Source: Scopulibacillus daqui | GTDB lineage: Bacteria > Bacillota > Bacilli > Bacillales > Sporolactobacillaceae | Reading direction: 5' to 3' | DNA length: 64,000 nucleotides | Assembly (NCBI RefSeq): GCF_016908855.1 | Contig: NZ_JAFBER010000003.1 | Span: 124,001-188,000 of the forward strand | Part shown: positions 56,068 through 64,000 of the stretch, piece by piece | Layout of the letters: every line of letters begins with the position of its first letter | Numbering within the stretch: the first letter of the stretch is position 1 | Notes under the pieces: generated by a model | The model's input: the letters and a program-made list of their open reading frames with translations, nothing else | What the model was told of the DNA's origin: nothing | Database searches by the model: none | Program-made: the position numbers and the translations under genes

Positions 56068-56194
56068 GATCGTTATAAGCTACTGCTGCTGGTGGATTAA
56101 GTTCATGTGCTAAACTTTTTTCAGAATTTAAATGTGTAAAAGATAAGCTTGTAACAAAGGCAATGGCACAAAGACCAAAGATAAATTTTTTCAA
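56063..56194 (-). CDS. Exported signalling pre-peptide (Phr/NprX-like)
   Basis: 43 residues: MKKFIFGLCAIAFVTSLSFT is a Sec-type signal sequence, followed by a polar linker and the end ELNPPAAVAYNDL. TTG start with GGGGGGATC upstream, 16 bp after the receptor stop and directly before a terminator. This is the size, place and layout of the pre-peptides paired with Rap/NprR-type receptors. The active signal is probably a short C-terminal fragment released by proteases and re-imported by oligopeptide permease. The exact mature sequence cannot be read. Confidence 0.82.
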   Translation of the reverse strand: MKKFIFGLCAIAFVTSLSFTHLNSEKSLAHELNPPAAVAYNDL

Positions 56195-56210
56195 AATGAT
56201 CCCCCCAATC

Positions 56211-57470
56211 TTATTTAATTTCTTTTCTAGCATTATTTGCTAGTCTATAATATTGACTTGCACTTTTATATTGTCCCTTATCATAGTAGTAGTTGGCAAG
56301 TTCTTCAGCGAATTCGGAAACGTGTTCCCATTTATTATTTTTTTTAAAAAAAGGTATTGCTTCTTTTCTTAATAGTGATTCGTAGCAATCTTTATTGTTA
56401 ATTTGAACATCCAGTATTTTAAATTCAAAATAAGAATCTTTGATGTTATGCTTTTTTGCCAATGATAACCCTTCATAAATAATCTTTTGGGCTTTATTTG
56501 TTTCTTTTATGTTCAGAAATTCTTTTGCTAATAAATATAAAGTGTAACAACGACTTTTGGGATCAATATTAATCCTGTATTTAAGGCTTTTTCCAAGATG
56601 ATCAATAGCTTCTTTTGATTTGCCTTGGCATGAATAAACAAATCCAATATTATGATGAATAATACCACGACGCTCATCATCATCATATAATTCTGCAAAT
56701 TTTAGAGCTTGCCGGTAGTGGTATTCAGTTTGTTGATAATTATGAATACGTCTGTAACAAATACCGAGTAATGTTTGGCAATCCGAAATCCTTTTTAAAT
56801 TATAATTTTTCTCAAATATGTTTAAAGCTCTATAAGCATAATTAATACTTTTTCCTATTTTATAGGAATAAATATAATTTAAGCTTAATTGATAATATAA
56901 TTCAGCTGACTCTTGTTCAGAAAGGTTAAGTTTGTTTTCTAAAATTTCTTCAGCTTTTTTTAAATAACTTAAAGTTTTTTCGTAGTCTTCATTGTTATAA
57001 TAAACATAGATGCTCTTAAAATGAAAGAAAAAGTATTGTAACTCTGTTGTGAAAATGTCTTTAAATTTTTCAACTTCCTCAAGTAATGAATAGGCTCCAT
57101 CAAAATTTCTTTCTAATAGCAAAAGCCTAACTTTATATAAATCATATTTTAATAAGGGATGAGGATCTTCAATTTTTTTTAGTCTTATTGTAATATTATT
57201 TTCTATATCTTTTACTATGTTTATATTTTGATCCCTAATTGCCTTATACCACTCATCCAACAACTCATTAATTTCATCCAGCTCTTCTTGGTTATCTACA
57301 TCCTCATAAGATATCCCCAACCTCTCGCAAAGGCGTTTGATCGTGTCTTCGCTTGACTTATCGCCGTGTTCAATTTTGCTGAGGTAAGAAACTGAACAAA
57401 TGCCTTCGGATAGCTGTTCCAGGGTCATCCCTGATTTTTTTCTATAATATCGTATGCGGGTTCCTATCAT
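56211..57470 (-). CDS. NprR-like HTH-TPR quorum-sensing receptor
   Basis: 419 residues, the length of NprR. Residues 1-60 are an Xre-type HTH (TLEQLSEGICSVSYLSKIEHGDKSSEDTIKRLCERLGIS); about 100-415 is a run of TPR helices (GICYRRIHNYQQTEYHYRQALKF, HNIGFVYSCQGKSKEAIDHLGKSL). This places it in the RRNPP family of peptide receptors. The gene is distinctly more AT-rich than its neighbours, suggesting acquisition. It is cotranscribed with the pre-peptide gene. Targets are not evident beyond its own upstream repeats. Confidence 0.88.
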   Translation of the reverse strand: MIGTRIRYYRKKSGMTLEQLSEGICSVSYLSKIEHGDKSSEDTIKRLCERLGISYEDVDNQEELDEINELLDEWYKAIRDQNINIVKDIENNITIRLKKIEDPHPLLKYDLYKVRLLLLERNFDGAYSLLEEVEKFKDIFTTELQYFFFHFKSIYVYYNNEDYEKTLSYLKKAEEILENKLNLSEQESAELYYQLSLNYIYSYKIGKSINYAYRALNIFEKNYNLKRISDCQTLLGICYRRIHNYQQTEYHYRQALKFAELYDDDERRGIIHHNIGFVYSCQGKSKEAIDHLGKSLKYRINIDPKSRCYTLYLLAKEFLNIKETNKAQKIIYEGLSLAKKHNIKDSYFEFKILDVQINNKDCYESLLRKEAIPFFKKNNKWEHVSEFAEELANYYYDKGQYKSASQYYRLANNARKEIK

Positions 57471-57492
57471 GATATACCATCCTTTTTGCTTT

Positions 57493-57581
57493 GGGAAAAT
57501 TCACTATCATACCCCCTAATATTTTATGTATTTTGAATCAATTTTCCCAATAAAAGAGTACCATTATTTCTGGTATGATAG
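57493..57581. promoter_or_regulatory. Nested inverted repeats upstream of the receptor gene
   Basis: CTATCATACC (57504-57513) and GGTATGATAG (57572-57581) form a perfect 10-bp inverted pair; inside lies GGGAAAATT (57493-57501) with AATTTTCCC (57540-57548), also perfect. They fill the promoter region between the receptor gene and the divergent gene at 57713. Confidence 0.65.
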
Positions 57582-57712
57582 AAATATAGAAAATCATTTC
57601 ACACTTTTATCAATTTAATTTGAAACATTAGTACTAAATGGTTATTAAAAATATATTCTAGCTTTTTATTAAGAATCCTTGTTTTTTTAATATTAAAGGA
57701 GGATTGGTGGAA

Positions 57713-58684
57713 ATGGTCAGGATGTTTAATGAAAAAGCCGATCTTAAGACAGTGCGTGAGGAGAATGCCGGTACCATTGATGACGTCAAAAATTCCTTCC
57801 AGTCGCAATCCGTGTTATTTAATACGTTTGTGGATATGATTGATGAATCCTTCCAGGAAACGGCCGGTTTTGATCAGTTCCTTCTTGATACCAATGGCTT
57901 TTACTGGTTTACAGAAAAGACGGCTGAAGGTCAAAGCGCTTCCAGCATTTATATTTTTAACAGCTGCGGCCAATTAGTCAAAAGCCTTAGAGTTAACGGC
58001 AAGGCGGCAACGTTGTATGAGTATGATGATTGCATTCTGGCTGCATGCGAGGGTGTCGACAGCAAAGGATATATTTACAAATATGCCAAGGAAGATCAAA
58101 GACTGTTAGAACATTGGGATATTAGCGGTTTCCTTTGGGATTTGGAGAAGTTGGGCGATGTACTGTATATTACAAGTTATCTGGCTGAAACTAATGAAGC
58201 TGTTTTATATACCATTTCCGGTCAGGAAGTAAGCTGCAAGGTGCTTGGCCAAGGCTTTTTCCCAACAGGAGTGCTTATTCAAGATAACCTTCTTTACATT
58301 CCGGTTTGCCCGCTTTATTCTCCTAACACAGGTTCTGTATTATGTATTGATTTTTGCGGCAATGATGTTGAAGAAATACCGGTTTCTGTATCGCCGAGGC
58401 AAATATTCAGCTATGATGGACAGCTGATCCTGCATGGTATTGATATGTCCCAAGGAAGGGCTGAAAGCATTATTTATCTCGATCCCGCCACTAAAAAAAC
58501 AGAAAGCTTTCAAATACCAAAGGCGCAAGATATCAGAACACAGGGAGAACATTTGCTTATCTTTAATCAAGAGACCGAAACAATCGTTTATTGGAGCCAT
58601 GCCAAAAAGAAAATCACCCGAATTGTCCAATGGCCTATAAAAAGGAAAAATAATAGTAAGAATAATGTACTGCTGAACCACTAA
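57713..58684 (+). CDS. Unknown protein, possible beta-propeller
   Basis: About 323 residues, no signal peptide, not recognised. Repeating blocks of about 40 residues of the form xxLLIFN, ILAACEGVD, YIPVCPLYS and IIYLDPATKKTESF suggest a propeller or quinoprotein-like fold. ATG 57713 lies 10 bases after AGGAGG; GTG and TTG codons just before it are alternatives. It is divergent from the receptor gene and shares its upstream region, so it could be a target of the peptide circuit, which is inference. Confidence 0.65.
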   Translation: MVRMFNEKADLKTVREENAGTIDDVKNSFQSQSVLFNTFVDMIDESFQETAGFDQFLLDTNGFYWFTEKTAEGQSASSIYIFNSCGQLVKSLRVNGKAATLYEYDDCILAACEGVDSKGYIYKYAKEDQRLLEHWDISGFLWDLEKLGDVLYITSYLAETNEAVLYTISGQEVSCKVLGQGFFPTGVLIQDNLLYIPVCPLYSPNTGSVLCIDFCGNDVEEIPVSVSPRQIFSYDGQLILHGIDMSQGRAESIIYLDPATKKTESFQIPKAQDIRTQGEHLLIFNQETETIVYWSHAKKKITRIVQWPIKRKNNSKNNVLLNH

Positions 58685-58711
58685 CCATATATCGGATAGT
58701 GGTTCTTTTTT
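58675..58711 (+). terminator. Terminator after the propeller-like gene
   Basis: GAACCACTA pairs with TAGTGGTTC, followed by TTTTTT. Confidence 0.85.
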
Positions 58712-58802
58712 ACACTGTCAAATGTCACAGCTTGTTTTTTAGTTTGAATGAAAAGGGGGATGCTGAAGAAAAATAAGGAAAACAACCGAGAGGATGAGCC
58801 GC

Positions 58803-59900
58803 TTGTCATACATTCTATCAATTGGAACATGCAATCCTCCATATGCCCTTAATCAGGATCAAGTGATGGGATTTGCCAAAAATTTTTTTAGGCAGGATTT
58901 TTCCGATATCGACCGGCTGCTAAAAATATTTCACAATGGCCAAATTGATCAGCGCTATTTTTCTGCTCCAATGGACTGGTTCCAAACAGAAAGAACATTA
59001 AAAGAAAAAAATGATCTATACATTAAGACAGCCGTTGAATTGGGGGACAAGGCTGTCCAGGCTTGCTTGAGCAATGAGGAATACTTGGCATCAGCCATTT
59101 CAGCTGAAAATATTAATGCATTAATATATATTTCAACAACAGGTATGGCAACACCTAGCATCGAGGCCAAATTAATGAATCGGCTGCCATTTAATCCTCA
59201 TACAAAGCGCATCCCTATATGGGGATTAGGCTGTGCGGGGGGAACGGCGGGTCTTGCAAGGGCGCATGAATTTTGTGAAGCTTATCCTGATGCAGCTGTG
59301 CTTGTTCTTTGTATTGAACTTTGCAGTTTAACGTTTCAGTACGGCGACCGTTCGAAAAGCAATTTGGTGGGAACTTCCCTGTTTGCGGATGGCGCGGCGT
59401 GTATATTAGTTGCAGGTAATGAGTCTCCATTAATTAAAAAAAGTAAACGGCACAGTTGCCCGGCGGTCGTAGAGACTCAAAGCACCTTAATGCCCGACTC
59501 TGAAAATGTCATGGGCTGGGACATACGGGATAAGGGGCTGTTTGTTGTTTTTGACAGGAGTATCCCGCAAATTGTCGAGAAATGGCTTCGGCCGATCCTT
59601 GATAACTTTCTTCGCAAAAATGATGTCACCTCTGACATGTTGAGGCATTTTATCGCGCACCCGGGAGGAAAAAAAATCCTTGAGGCTTATGAGAAAGCTT
59701 TAAATTTAAGAGATGGCATGACTGATGAAGCGAAGGAAGTATTGCGCTGTTACGGGAATATGTCATCGCCTACCGTTTTGTTTGTTCTTGACCGTGTGAT
59801 GAAAAAAGTGAATCAGCCGGGTGATCTGGGTGTGGCAGTTTCTCTTGGACCGGGCTTTTCATCAGAGGCGGTTTTGTTGGAATGGGAAGCGATCTCATGA
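58803..59900 (+). CDS. bpsA: Type III polyketide synthase BpsA-like
   Basis: 365 residues, chalcone-synthase family. Catalytic Cys in WGLGCAGGTAGLARA, then the His in FIAHPGGKKIL and the Asn in GNMSSPTVLFVL. Makes alkylpyrones or triketide pyrones from long-chain acyl-CoA and malonyl-CoA in Bacillus. I start it at TTG 58803 (MSYILSIGT), where GAGAGG has correct spacing and the N-terminus matches BpsA; the ATG at 58794 touches the ribosome site. Overlaps the methyltransferase gene by ATGA. Confidence 0.9.
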   Translation: MSYILSIGTCNPPYALNQDQVMGFAKNFFRQDFSDIDRLLKIFHNGQIDQRYFSAPMDWFQTERTLKEKNDLYIKTAVELGDKAVQACLSNEEYLASAISAENINALIYISTTGMATPSIEAKLMNRLPFNPHTKRIPIWGLGCAGGTAGLARAHEFCEAYPDAAVLVLCIELCSLTFQYGDRSKSNLVGTSLFADGAACILVAGNESPLIKKSKRHSCPAVVETQSTLMPDSENVMGWDIRDKGLFVVFDRSIPQIVEKWLRPILDNFLRKNDVTSDMLRHFIAHPGGKKILEAYEKALNLRDGMTDEAKEVLRCYGNMSSPTVLFVLDRVMKKVNQPGDLGVAVSLGPGFSSEAVLLEWEAIS

Positions 59901-60460
59901 TATTGTTTGCGGTGCTTTTCTTATTTGTTGTGCTGCAGCGGGTAACGGAATTAATCATTGCCCGCTCTAATGAAGCCTATTTAAAATCAAGGGGCGCTGT
60001 GGAAATCGGCCATTCTCATTATAAGTGGATCGTTTTGGTTCATGCCGGCTTTTTCGTCTCGCTTTTAACAGAAGTGCTGATATTGCGAAAAACATTGGCA
60101 AGCTGGTTCTGGATACCTTTAGCCTTTTTTGCTGCGGCGCAAGTTCTCCGCCTATGGGCATTGCTGTCACTGGGAAGGTATTGGAATACAAAAATTATTA
60201 TTTTGCCTAATGCTCCAGTTGTTGCCAGAGGACCTTATAAATATCTCAGACATCCAAATTATCTTATCGTCGCAACTGAAATATTAACGCTTCCGCTGAT
60301 TTTTCGGGCATATTTCACAGCTTTTGTTTTTACTATCTTAAACATTATTGTCTTATCAATAAGAATCCCCATTGAAGAAAAGGCATTAGAAGATGTAACG
60401 GACTATTCAAAAATGATGAAATCGCGGCGCCGTTTTATCCCAAGCGGCAGGGAAAATTAA
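59897..60460 (+). CDS. bpsB: Isoprenylcysteine methyltransferase-like BpsB
   Basis: 187 residues, about four to five helices. The C-terminal ICMT signature GPYKYLRHPNYLIVATEILTLPL and the EEKAL block are intact. In Bacillus BpsB methylates the pyrone made by BpsA. ATG 59897 overlaps the bpsA stop as ATGA; an earlier ATG at 59882 would overlap by 19 bp. The two genes form one operon. Confidence 0.88.
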   Translation: MILFAVLFLFVVLQRVTELIIARSNEAYLKSRGAVEIGHSHYKWIVLVHAGFFVSLLTEVLILRKTLASWFWIPLAFFAAAQVLRLWALLSLGRYWNTKIIILPNAPVVARGPYKYLRHPNYLIVATEILTLPLIFRAYFTAFVFTILNIIVLSIRIPIEEKALEDVTDYSKMMKSRRRFIPSGREN

Positions 60461-60491
60461 AGAAAAAAAGAAAAGATGCCGACTAATGTAT

Positions 60492-60535
60492 AAAAAGAAA
60501 GCGGCCATAAGAAGCTGATGCTTCCTATGGCTGCT
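60492..60535 (-). terminator. Terminator of the rhomboid gene
   Basis: Read on the minus strand: AGCAGCCATAGGAAGC pairs with GCTTCTTATGGCCGCT (one mismatch), then a T-rich tail. Confidence 0.82.
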
Positions 60536-61157
60536 CATTATTGATATAAGGATTTTCTTTAACCTTTAATAAAAGGAACGGAGCCAGTATAAATCCGCCG
60601 AGAAAGCCAAATAAATGTCCGAGAACGTCAATATCAGGGTAAATAAAGGTCGAGATAAGCCCTAATATAAGTATAACAACGATGATGGTAGTATTTGTTT
60701 TATCGATAAGGTCGCGTCTGATGGCAACCATATAGAGATAAATGCCAAATAAGCCAAATATAGCGCCGCTCGCACCTAAATGCGTATAACCCATTGGCTG
60801 GAAGATGAAGGAAGCTAAATTGCTAATGAATCCAGCTCCGAGATAAGCAGCGATAAACCGCCATTTGCCGAGCAATAATTCAAGCGCCGGCGCAAATAAC
60901 AAAATTGAAAAGCAATTAAATAAGATATGCGGGAAAGTGATATGCAGAAATATAGGTGTAATCAGTCTCCACCATTCGCCATAAGCAATGGCGGCATTGA
61001 AGCCAATCCCTGAGCTGAGAATAGAATAGCCTATTCCAGAGGGAGTAATCTTATCAAGAAAGATAATGAGATAGACGAGAATATTTATAGCTATGATGCA
61101 TGTTACAATAGGGTATAGTCTGATAAATGTTTTAAAATTTTCATTTCTAACAAACAC
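60525..61157 (-). CDS. Rhomboid-family intramembrane serine protease
   Basis: 210 residues with about six helices. The catalytic Ser is in LGASGAIFGLFGIYLYM and the His in DVLGHLFGFLGGF; the HITFPHILFNCFSILLFAPALE block is the family's helix-2 HxxxN signature. GTG start after AAGGAGG. Related to B. subtilis YdcA, which lies next to acpS there too. Substrates unknown. Confidence 0.88.
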   Translation of the reverse strand: MFVRNENFKTFIRLYPIVTCIIAINILVYLIIFLDKITPSGIGYSILSSGIGFNAAIAYGEWWRLITPIFLHITFPHILFNCFSILLFAPALELLLGKWRFIAAYLGAGFISNLASFIFQPMGYTHLGASGAIFGLFGIYLYMVAIRRDLIDKTNTTIIVVILILGLISTFIYPDIDVLGHLFGFLGGFILAPFLLLKVKENPYINNEQP

Positions 61158-61241
61158 AGATTGGCCTCCTTAAATTTATCGTACTTATAGTATAAATGAA
61201 AAAAGCTGATCTGTAGAACTCAAATATTAAAAGGTGAAAAA

Positions 61242-61598
61242 ATGATTATTGGAACGGGTATAGATATTATTGAATGTCATCGGATAAAAAAACAAATTAA
61301 CAATGCTAAGTTCATAGACCGCATTTTAACAATACAAGAGAAACAACGGTTTAATCAATTATCTGATCATAGAAAAGTTGAATTTCTTGCCGGACGATTT
61401 GCGGCCAAAGAAGCTTATGCAAAGGCGAAAGGGACAGGCATAGGCAAAGCGTTGTCATGGCGTGACATTGAAGTGATGAACAACAGTCAAGGCAAACCTA
61501 TCTTAAAAGATATGACAAATGAAAAGCAAGTCATCCATCTATCTATTACTCACACAGAAATGTATGCCGCGGCTTTTGTCATTATTGAAAGCGAGTAG
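61242..61598 (+). CDS. acpS: Holo-(acyl-carrier-protein) synthase
   Basis: 118 residues. Transfers the phosphopantetheine arm of CoA to acyl carrier protein. GTGIDIIECHRI near the start and FLAGRFAAKEAYAKAKGTGIG (the Mg-binding Glu is in AAKEA) are intact. AAGGTG lies before the ATG. Followed by nnr and ydcC in the standard Bacillus order. Confidence 0.93.
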   Translation: MIIGTGIDIIECHRIKKQINNAKFIDRILTIQEKQRFNQLSDHRKVEFLAGRFAAKEAYAKAKGTGIGKALSWRDIEVMNNSQGKPILKDMTNEKQVIHLSITHTEMYAAAFVIIESE

Positions 61599-61659
61599 GC
61601 TAGTCTGCATATTGAGGGAAGTTGTCTCATATATTTTTAATGCGCTAGGAGGGACTATT

Positions 61660-63168
61660 GTGCATATCGTATCACGAGAAGAAATGCAAACCATCGATCA
61701 GTATGCAATTGAAAATATTGGCCTGACGGGGCTGGTCTTAATGGAAAATGCCGGACGCGCTTTCCTAGAGCATTTGAAGCCCTTTTTAGCCGAGGGAGAA
61801 AGAATAGGGGTGGTGATAGGCAAAGGAAATAATGGGGGAGACGGCTTTGTTACAGCGAGACAGTTATTGGATCAGCCTTATGAAACCGATGTATGGGTTG
61901 TTGTAAATAAGGAGGATATAACAGGTGATGCAGCCTTTCATATGGACGTTTATTTACGTTCCGGAGGATCAATAAAATATGTTCACGAACAGCCTGAAGT
62001 TTTTAAAGAAAAAGTCAAAGAATATACAATGATCATTGATGCTCTGCTTGGCACAGGTTTTCGGGGAACGCCGAAAAAGCGTTATCAGGAGGCTATTCAC
62101 ACTATAAATAAGGCGGATGCTAAGGTTATTGCGGTTGATTTGCCGAGCGGCGTCCCGGCTAACGGGGGTCATTTTGAGCACGAGGCGATTAAAGCAGATT
62201 ATACTTTTACATTACAATGCCCGAAAATGGGAATGTATACACAGCCGGGCGCCATTCATTTTGGGCAAACTAAAATCATAGATATCGGAATACCGCAAGC
62301 GGCTGTTAATCAAGCAAACATCACAAAACAATTATGGACGAAAAAAGATTTTATTAGCACGCTTCCCAAGCGTACGCCTTTTTCCCATAAAGGCAGTTTC
62401 GGAAAAGGTTTATTAATTGCCGGATCTGAAAATATGCCCGGGGCTTGCGCATTGTCGGCAAAGGCCGCGTTAACGTCTGGAATAGGCCTGCTAAGCCTCT
62501 ATGTTCCGAAAAGCATCAAACCAATCATCGCATCCCATGTTCCCGAAGCTATGTATGTTTCCGGTGAAGATATTGACTGGAACGCTTATGACGGCATGGC
62601 AATAGGCCCGGGAATAGGCAGAACCGGGCCGGCTGAAGCACAGCTACGCGATATATTAGCCAAAACAGACAAACCTTTGCTGATTGATGCCGACGGCTTG
62701 TATCACCTGAAGCATTATTTGCCGATGTTAAAGAACAAACAATCTCCTGTTATTTTAACGCCGCACCCTGGAGAAATGGCCGGATTAACCGGACTTTCCA
62801 TTAAAGAAATAGAGAATAGCCGGTTTGAAATCGCTCATCAGTTTGCCAAAGAATACAATGTCTATCTTGTATTAAAAGGGAAATATACTATTGTCGCTTC
62901 ACCAGAAGGAGAGCAGGCGGTTAATCCAACAGGTAACCCTGCCCTTGCCAAAGGCGGAACTGGAGACGTCCTTTCCGGAATGATTCTGGCCTTTATGCTC
63001 CAGCACAAGAATCTGTTCCCGGCAATCTGCAACGCTGTCTATCTTCACGGGGCGGTCAGTGATCAATTGATATTAAAAGGCCATTCACAAATGGATGTTC
63101 TGGCGTCCGACATCATTAACGGAATACCGATGGTTTTGCATGATTTTTGCCGTGCTGCGGTTTGCTAG
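61660..63168 (+). CDS. nnr: Bifunctional NAD(P)H-hydrate epimerase/dehydratase
   Basis: 502 residues. N-terminal epimerase (about 1-215: GLTGLVLMENAGRAF, GKGNNGGDGF, DALLGTGFRG) and C-terminal ADP-dependent dehydratase (about 225-500: LLIDADGLYHLK, LTPHPGEMAGL, NPALAKGGTGDVLSG). Repairs damaged NAD(P)H hydrates. GTG 61660 lies after AGGAGGG; a longer open frame back to 61519 overlaps acpS without a site. Confidence 0.92.
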   Translation: MHIVSREEMQTIDQYAIENIGLTGLVLMENAGRAFLEHLKPFLAEGERIGVVIGKGNNGGDGFVTARQLLDQPYETDVWVVVNKEDITGDAAFHMDVYLRSGGSIKYVHEQPEVFKEKVKEYTMIIDALLGTGFRGTPKKRYQEAIHTINKADAKVIAVDLPSGVPANGGHFEHEAIKADYTFTLQCPKMGMYTQPGAIHFGQTKIIDIGIPQAAVNQANITKQLWTKKDFISTLPKRTPFSHKGSFGKGLLIAGSENMPGACALSAKAALTSGIGLLSLYVPKSIKPIIASHVPEAMYVSGEDIDWNAYDGMAIGPGIGRTGPAEAQLRDILAKTDKPLLIDADGLYHLKHYLPMLKNKQSPVILTPHPGEMAGLTGLSIKEIENSRFEIAHQFAKEYNVYLVLKGKYTIVASPEGEQAVNPTGNPALAKGGTGDVLSGMILAFMLQHKNLFPAICNAVYLHGAVSDQLILKGHSQMDVLASDIINGIPMVLHDFCRAAVC

Positions 63169-63180
63169 AATAGAATCCCT

Positions 63181-63206
63181 CCTTTGTCACCGACATGAGA
63201 CAAAGG
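63181..63206 (+). promoter_or_regulatory. Hairpin overlapping the ydcC ribosome site
   Basis: CCTTTGTC pairs with GACAAAGG; the right arm runs into the AAAGGGG ribosome site of ydcC. It has no T-run, so it is not a plain terminator and may limit translation. Confidence 0.5.
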
Positions 63207-63219
63207 GGTTGGATAAAAA

Positions 63220-64000
63220 GTGAAGAAGACTCTCGCAATGTTGTTACTCGGCATCATGTTCCTTGTTGTCTTGGCAGGATGCGGTGAGAAAAGTCAAAAA
63301 CACGTTGTATCTGATTTGGGCAAGAAAATGGAAGATATGCAAGGTTATAAAACAAAAGCCGTCATGACTTTCATGCACGGCAGTAAAAAGCAAAGTTATC
63401 ACGCTGAAATTTGGTATAAGAAACCTTCCTATTATAAAGTTGTCCTGCAAGATAATAAAAAGGAAAACAAACAAATGATCATTCGCAATAATGATGGTGT
63501 ATTTGTATTAACGCCTGCTTTAAATAAAAGTTATCGTTTTGAGAGCGATTGGCCGAACAATCGCAGTCAATTTTACTTGTATCAGTCGCTTGCCAAAGAC
63601 ATTCTGAATGATGAGAGCGCAACTTTCGAGTCCAAAGATGACAAATATATTTTTAAAACGAAAACCAATTATCCAACAAAAGATTTATCTAATCAAAAGA
63701 TCGCGCTGTTAAAGAAAGATCTAACACCTAAATCTGTCCAAGTTATGGATAGAGATATGAATGTCATCGTTGATGTGAACTTTAAAGATTTTAAAATGAA
63801 CCCGGCGTTTGGAAAAGACGATTTCGATGTTAAAAAGAACATGACAGCTGCAAAACTTGAAACACCAACAATGGCTGCAAGTCATCAAGAATTTAAAGTG
63901 TCTTATCCAACTGTTAAATTGCCAAACACAAAGCTATCTGTCATGAAGCCGGAAGTGACCAATCATCAGAAGAAGTTTGTGATTAAATATAAAGGGGATA
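63220..64000 (+). CDS. ydcC: YdcC-like outer-surface lipoprotein, LolA-type fold (cut by window edge)
   Basis: First 260 residues; the end lies beyond the window. GTG start, lipoprotein signal with lipobox VLAGC at about residues 17-21. The rest follows the LolA/MucB-like pattern seen in YdcC (MQGYKTKAVMTF, WYKKPSYYKVVLQD, GVFVLTPALNKSYRFESDWP). YdcC is a sporulation-associated lipoprotein following acpS in Bacillus, and the order here is the same. Confidence 0.88.
   Translation, partial: MKKTLAMLLLGIMFLVVLAGCGEKSQKHVVSDLGKKMEDMQGYKTKAVMTFMHGSKKQSYHAEIWYKKPSYYKVVLQDNKKENKQMIIRNNDGVFVLTPALNKSYRFESDWPNNRSQFYLYQSLAKDILNDESATFESKDDKYIFKTKTNYPTKDLSNQKIALLKKDLTPKSVQVMDRDMNVIVDVNFKDFKMNPAFGKDDFDVKKNMTAAKLETPTMAASHQEFKVSYPTVKLPNTKLSVMKPEVTNHQKKFVIKYKGD

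Overview
The window is chromosomal DNA of a low-GC, endospore-forming Firmicute of the order Bacillales. The evidence is a Tlp-type small acid-soluble spore protein, a Spo0E-family phosphatase, GerPF-like spore germination proteins, the rhomboid-acpS-nnr-ydcC block, BdbDC, BpsAB, a YidC2-type insertase and strong AGGAGG ribosome binding sites with frequent TTG and GTG starts. The alcohol dehydrogenase at 8.5 kb resembles the R-specific enzyme of lactobacilli, which fits a Sporolactobacillus-like relative, but I cannot name a genus. I see no phage, insertion sequence, CRISPR array, tRNA or rRNA.

Layout. 0-5 kb: tandem cytosine-deaminase-like amidohydrolases, a decayed third copy and two APC-family permeases. 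5-9.3 kb: DUF2332 protein, secreted YjgB-like protein, frameshifted acetyltransferase, R-type alcohol dehydrogenase. 9.4-14 kb: three abutting DnaA-box-like 9-mers, a SAM-I riboswitch, yezD and the sulfate assimilation genes cysH-cysP-sat-cysC. 14-18.9 kb: Fur-box-controlled siderophore ATPase, fructokinase, a MifM-like arrest peptide gene in front of yidC2, thiol dioxygenase, PAP2 phosphatase. 19-23.6 kb: NlpC/P60-LysM hydrolase, YcgR/YcgQ-like pair with His-rich loops, nucleoside hydrolase. 23.7-30.3 kb: sigma-54 activator facing a sigma-54-driven proline catabolic operon, then recQ. 30.4-34.6 kb: YtrA-type regulator with four ABC transporter genes. 34.7-41 kb: small proteins, YpuA-like protein, and a sugar-modification cassette (GT2, acetyltransferase, small flippase-like protein, WecE-like aminotransferase). 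41-43.4 kb: small sporulation and housekeeping genes. 43.7-51.8 kb: envelope and redox genes (GT28, DedA, deacetylase, BdbDC, FixH-like, M50 protease) and a broken beta-lactamase-fold gene. 51.9-55.7 kb: formate dehydrogenase YjgCD and a ferredoxin. 56-57.5 kb: an NprR-like receptor with its own exported peptide gene. 57.7-64 kb: unknown propeller-like protein, BpsAB, rhomboid, acpS, nnr, ydcC.

The two most notable systems are (1) a diverged MifM-type membrane-insertion sensor, whose 3' end forms a perfect 11-bp hairpin with the yidC2 Shine-Dalgarno, and (2) an NprR-like HTH-TPR receptor followed by a 43-residue secreted pre-peptide too short for routine gene calling. Several annotated starts were moved to the codon preceded by a good ribosome binding site.
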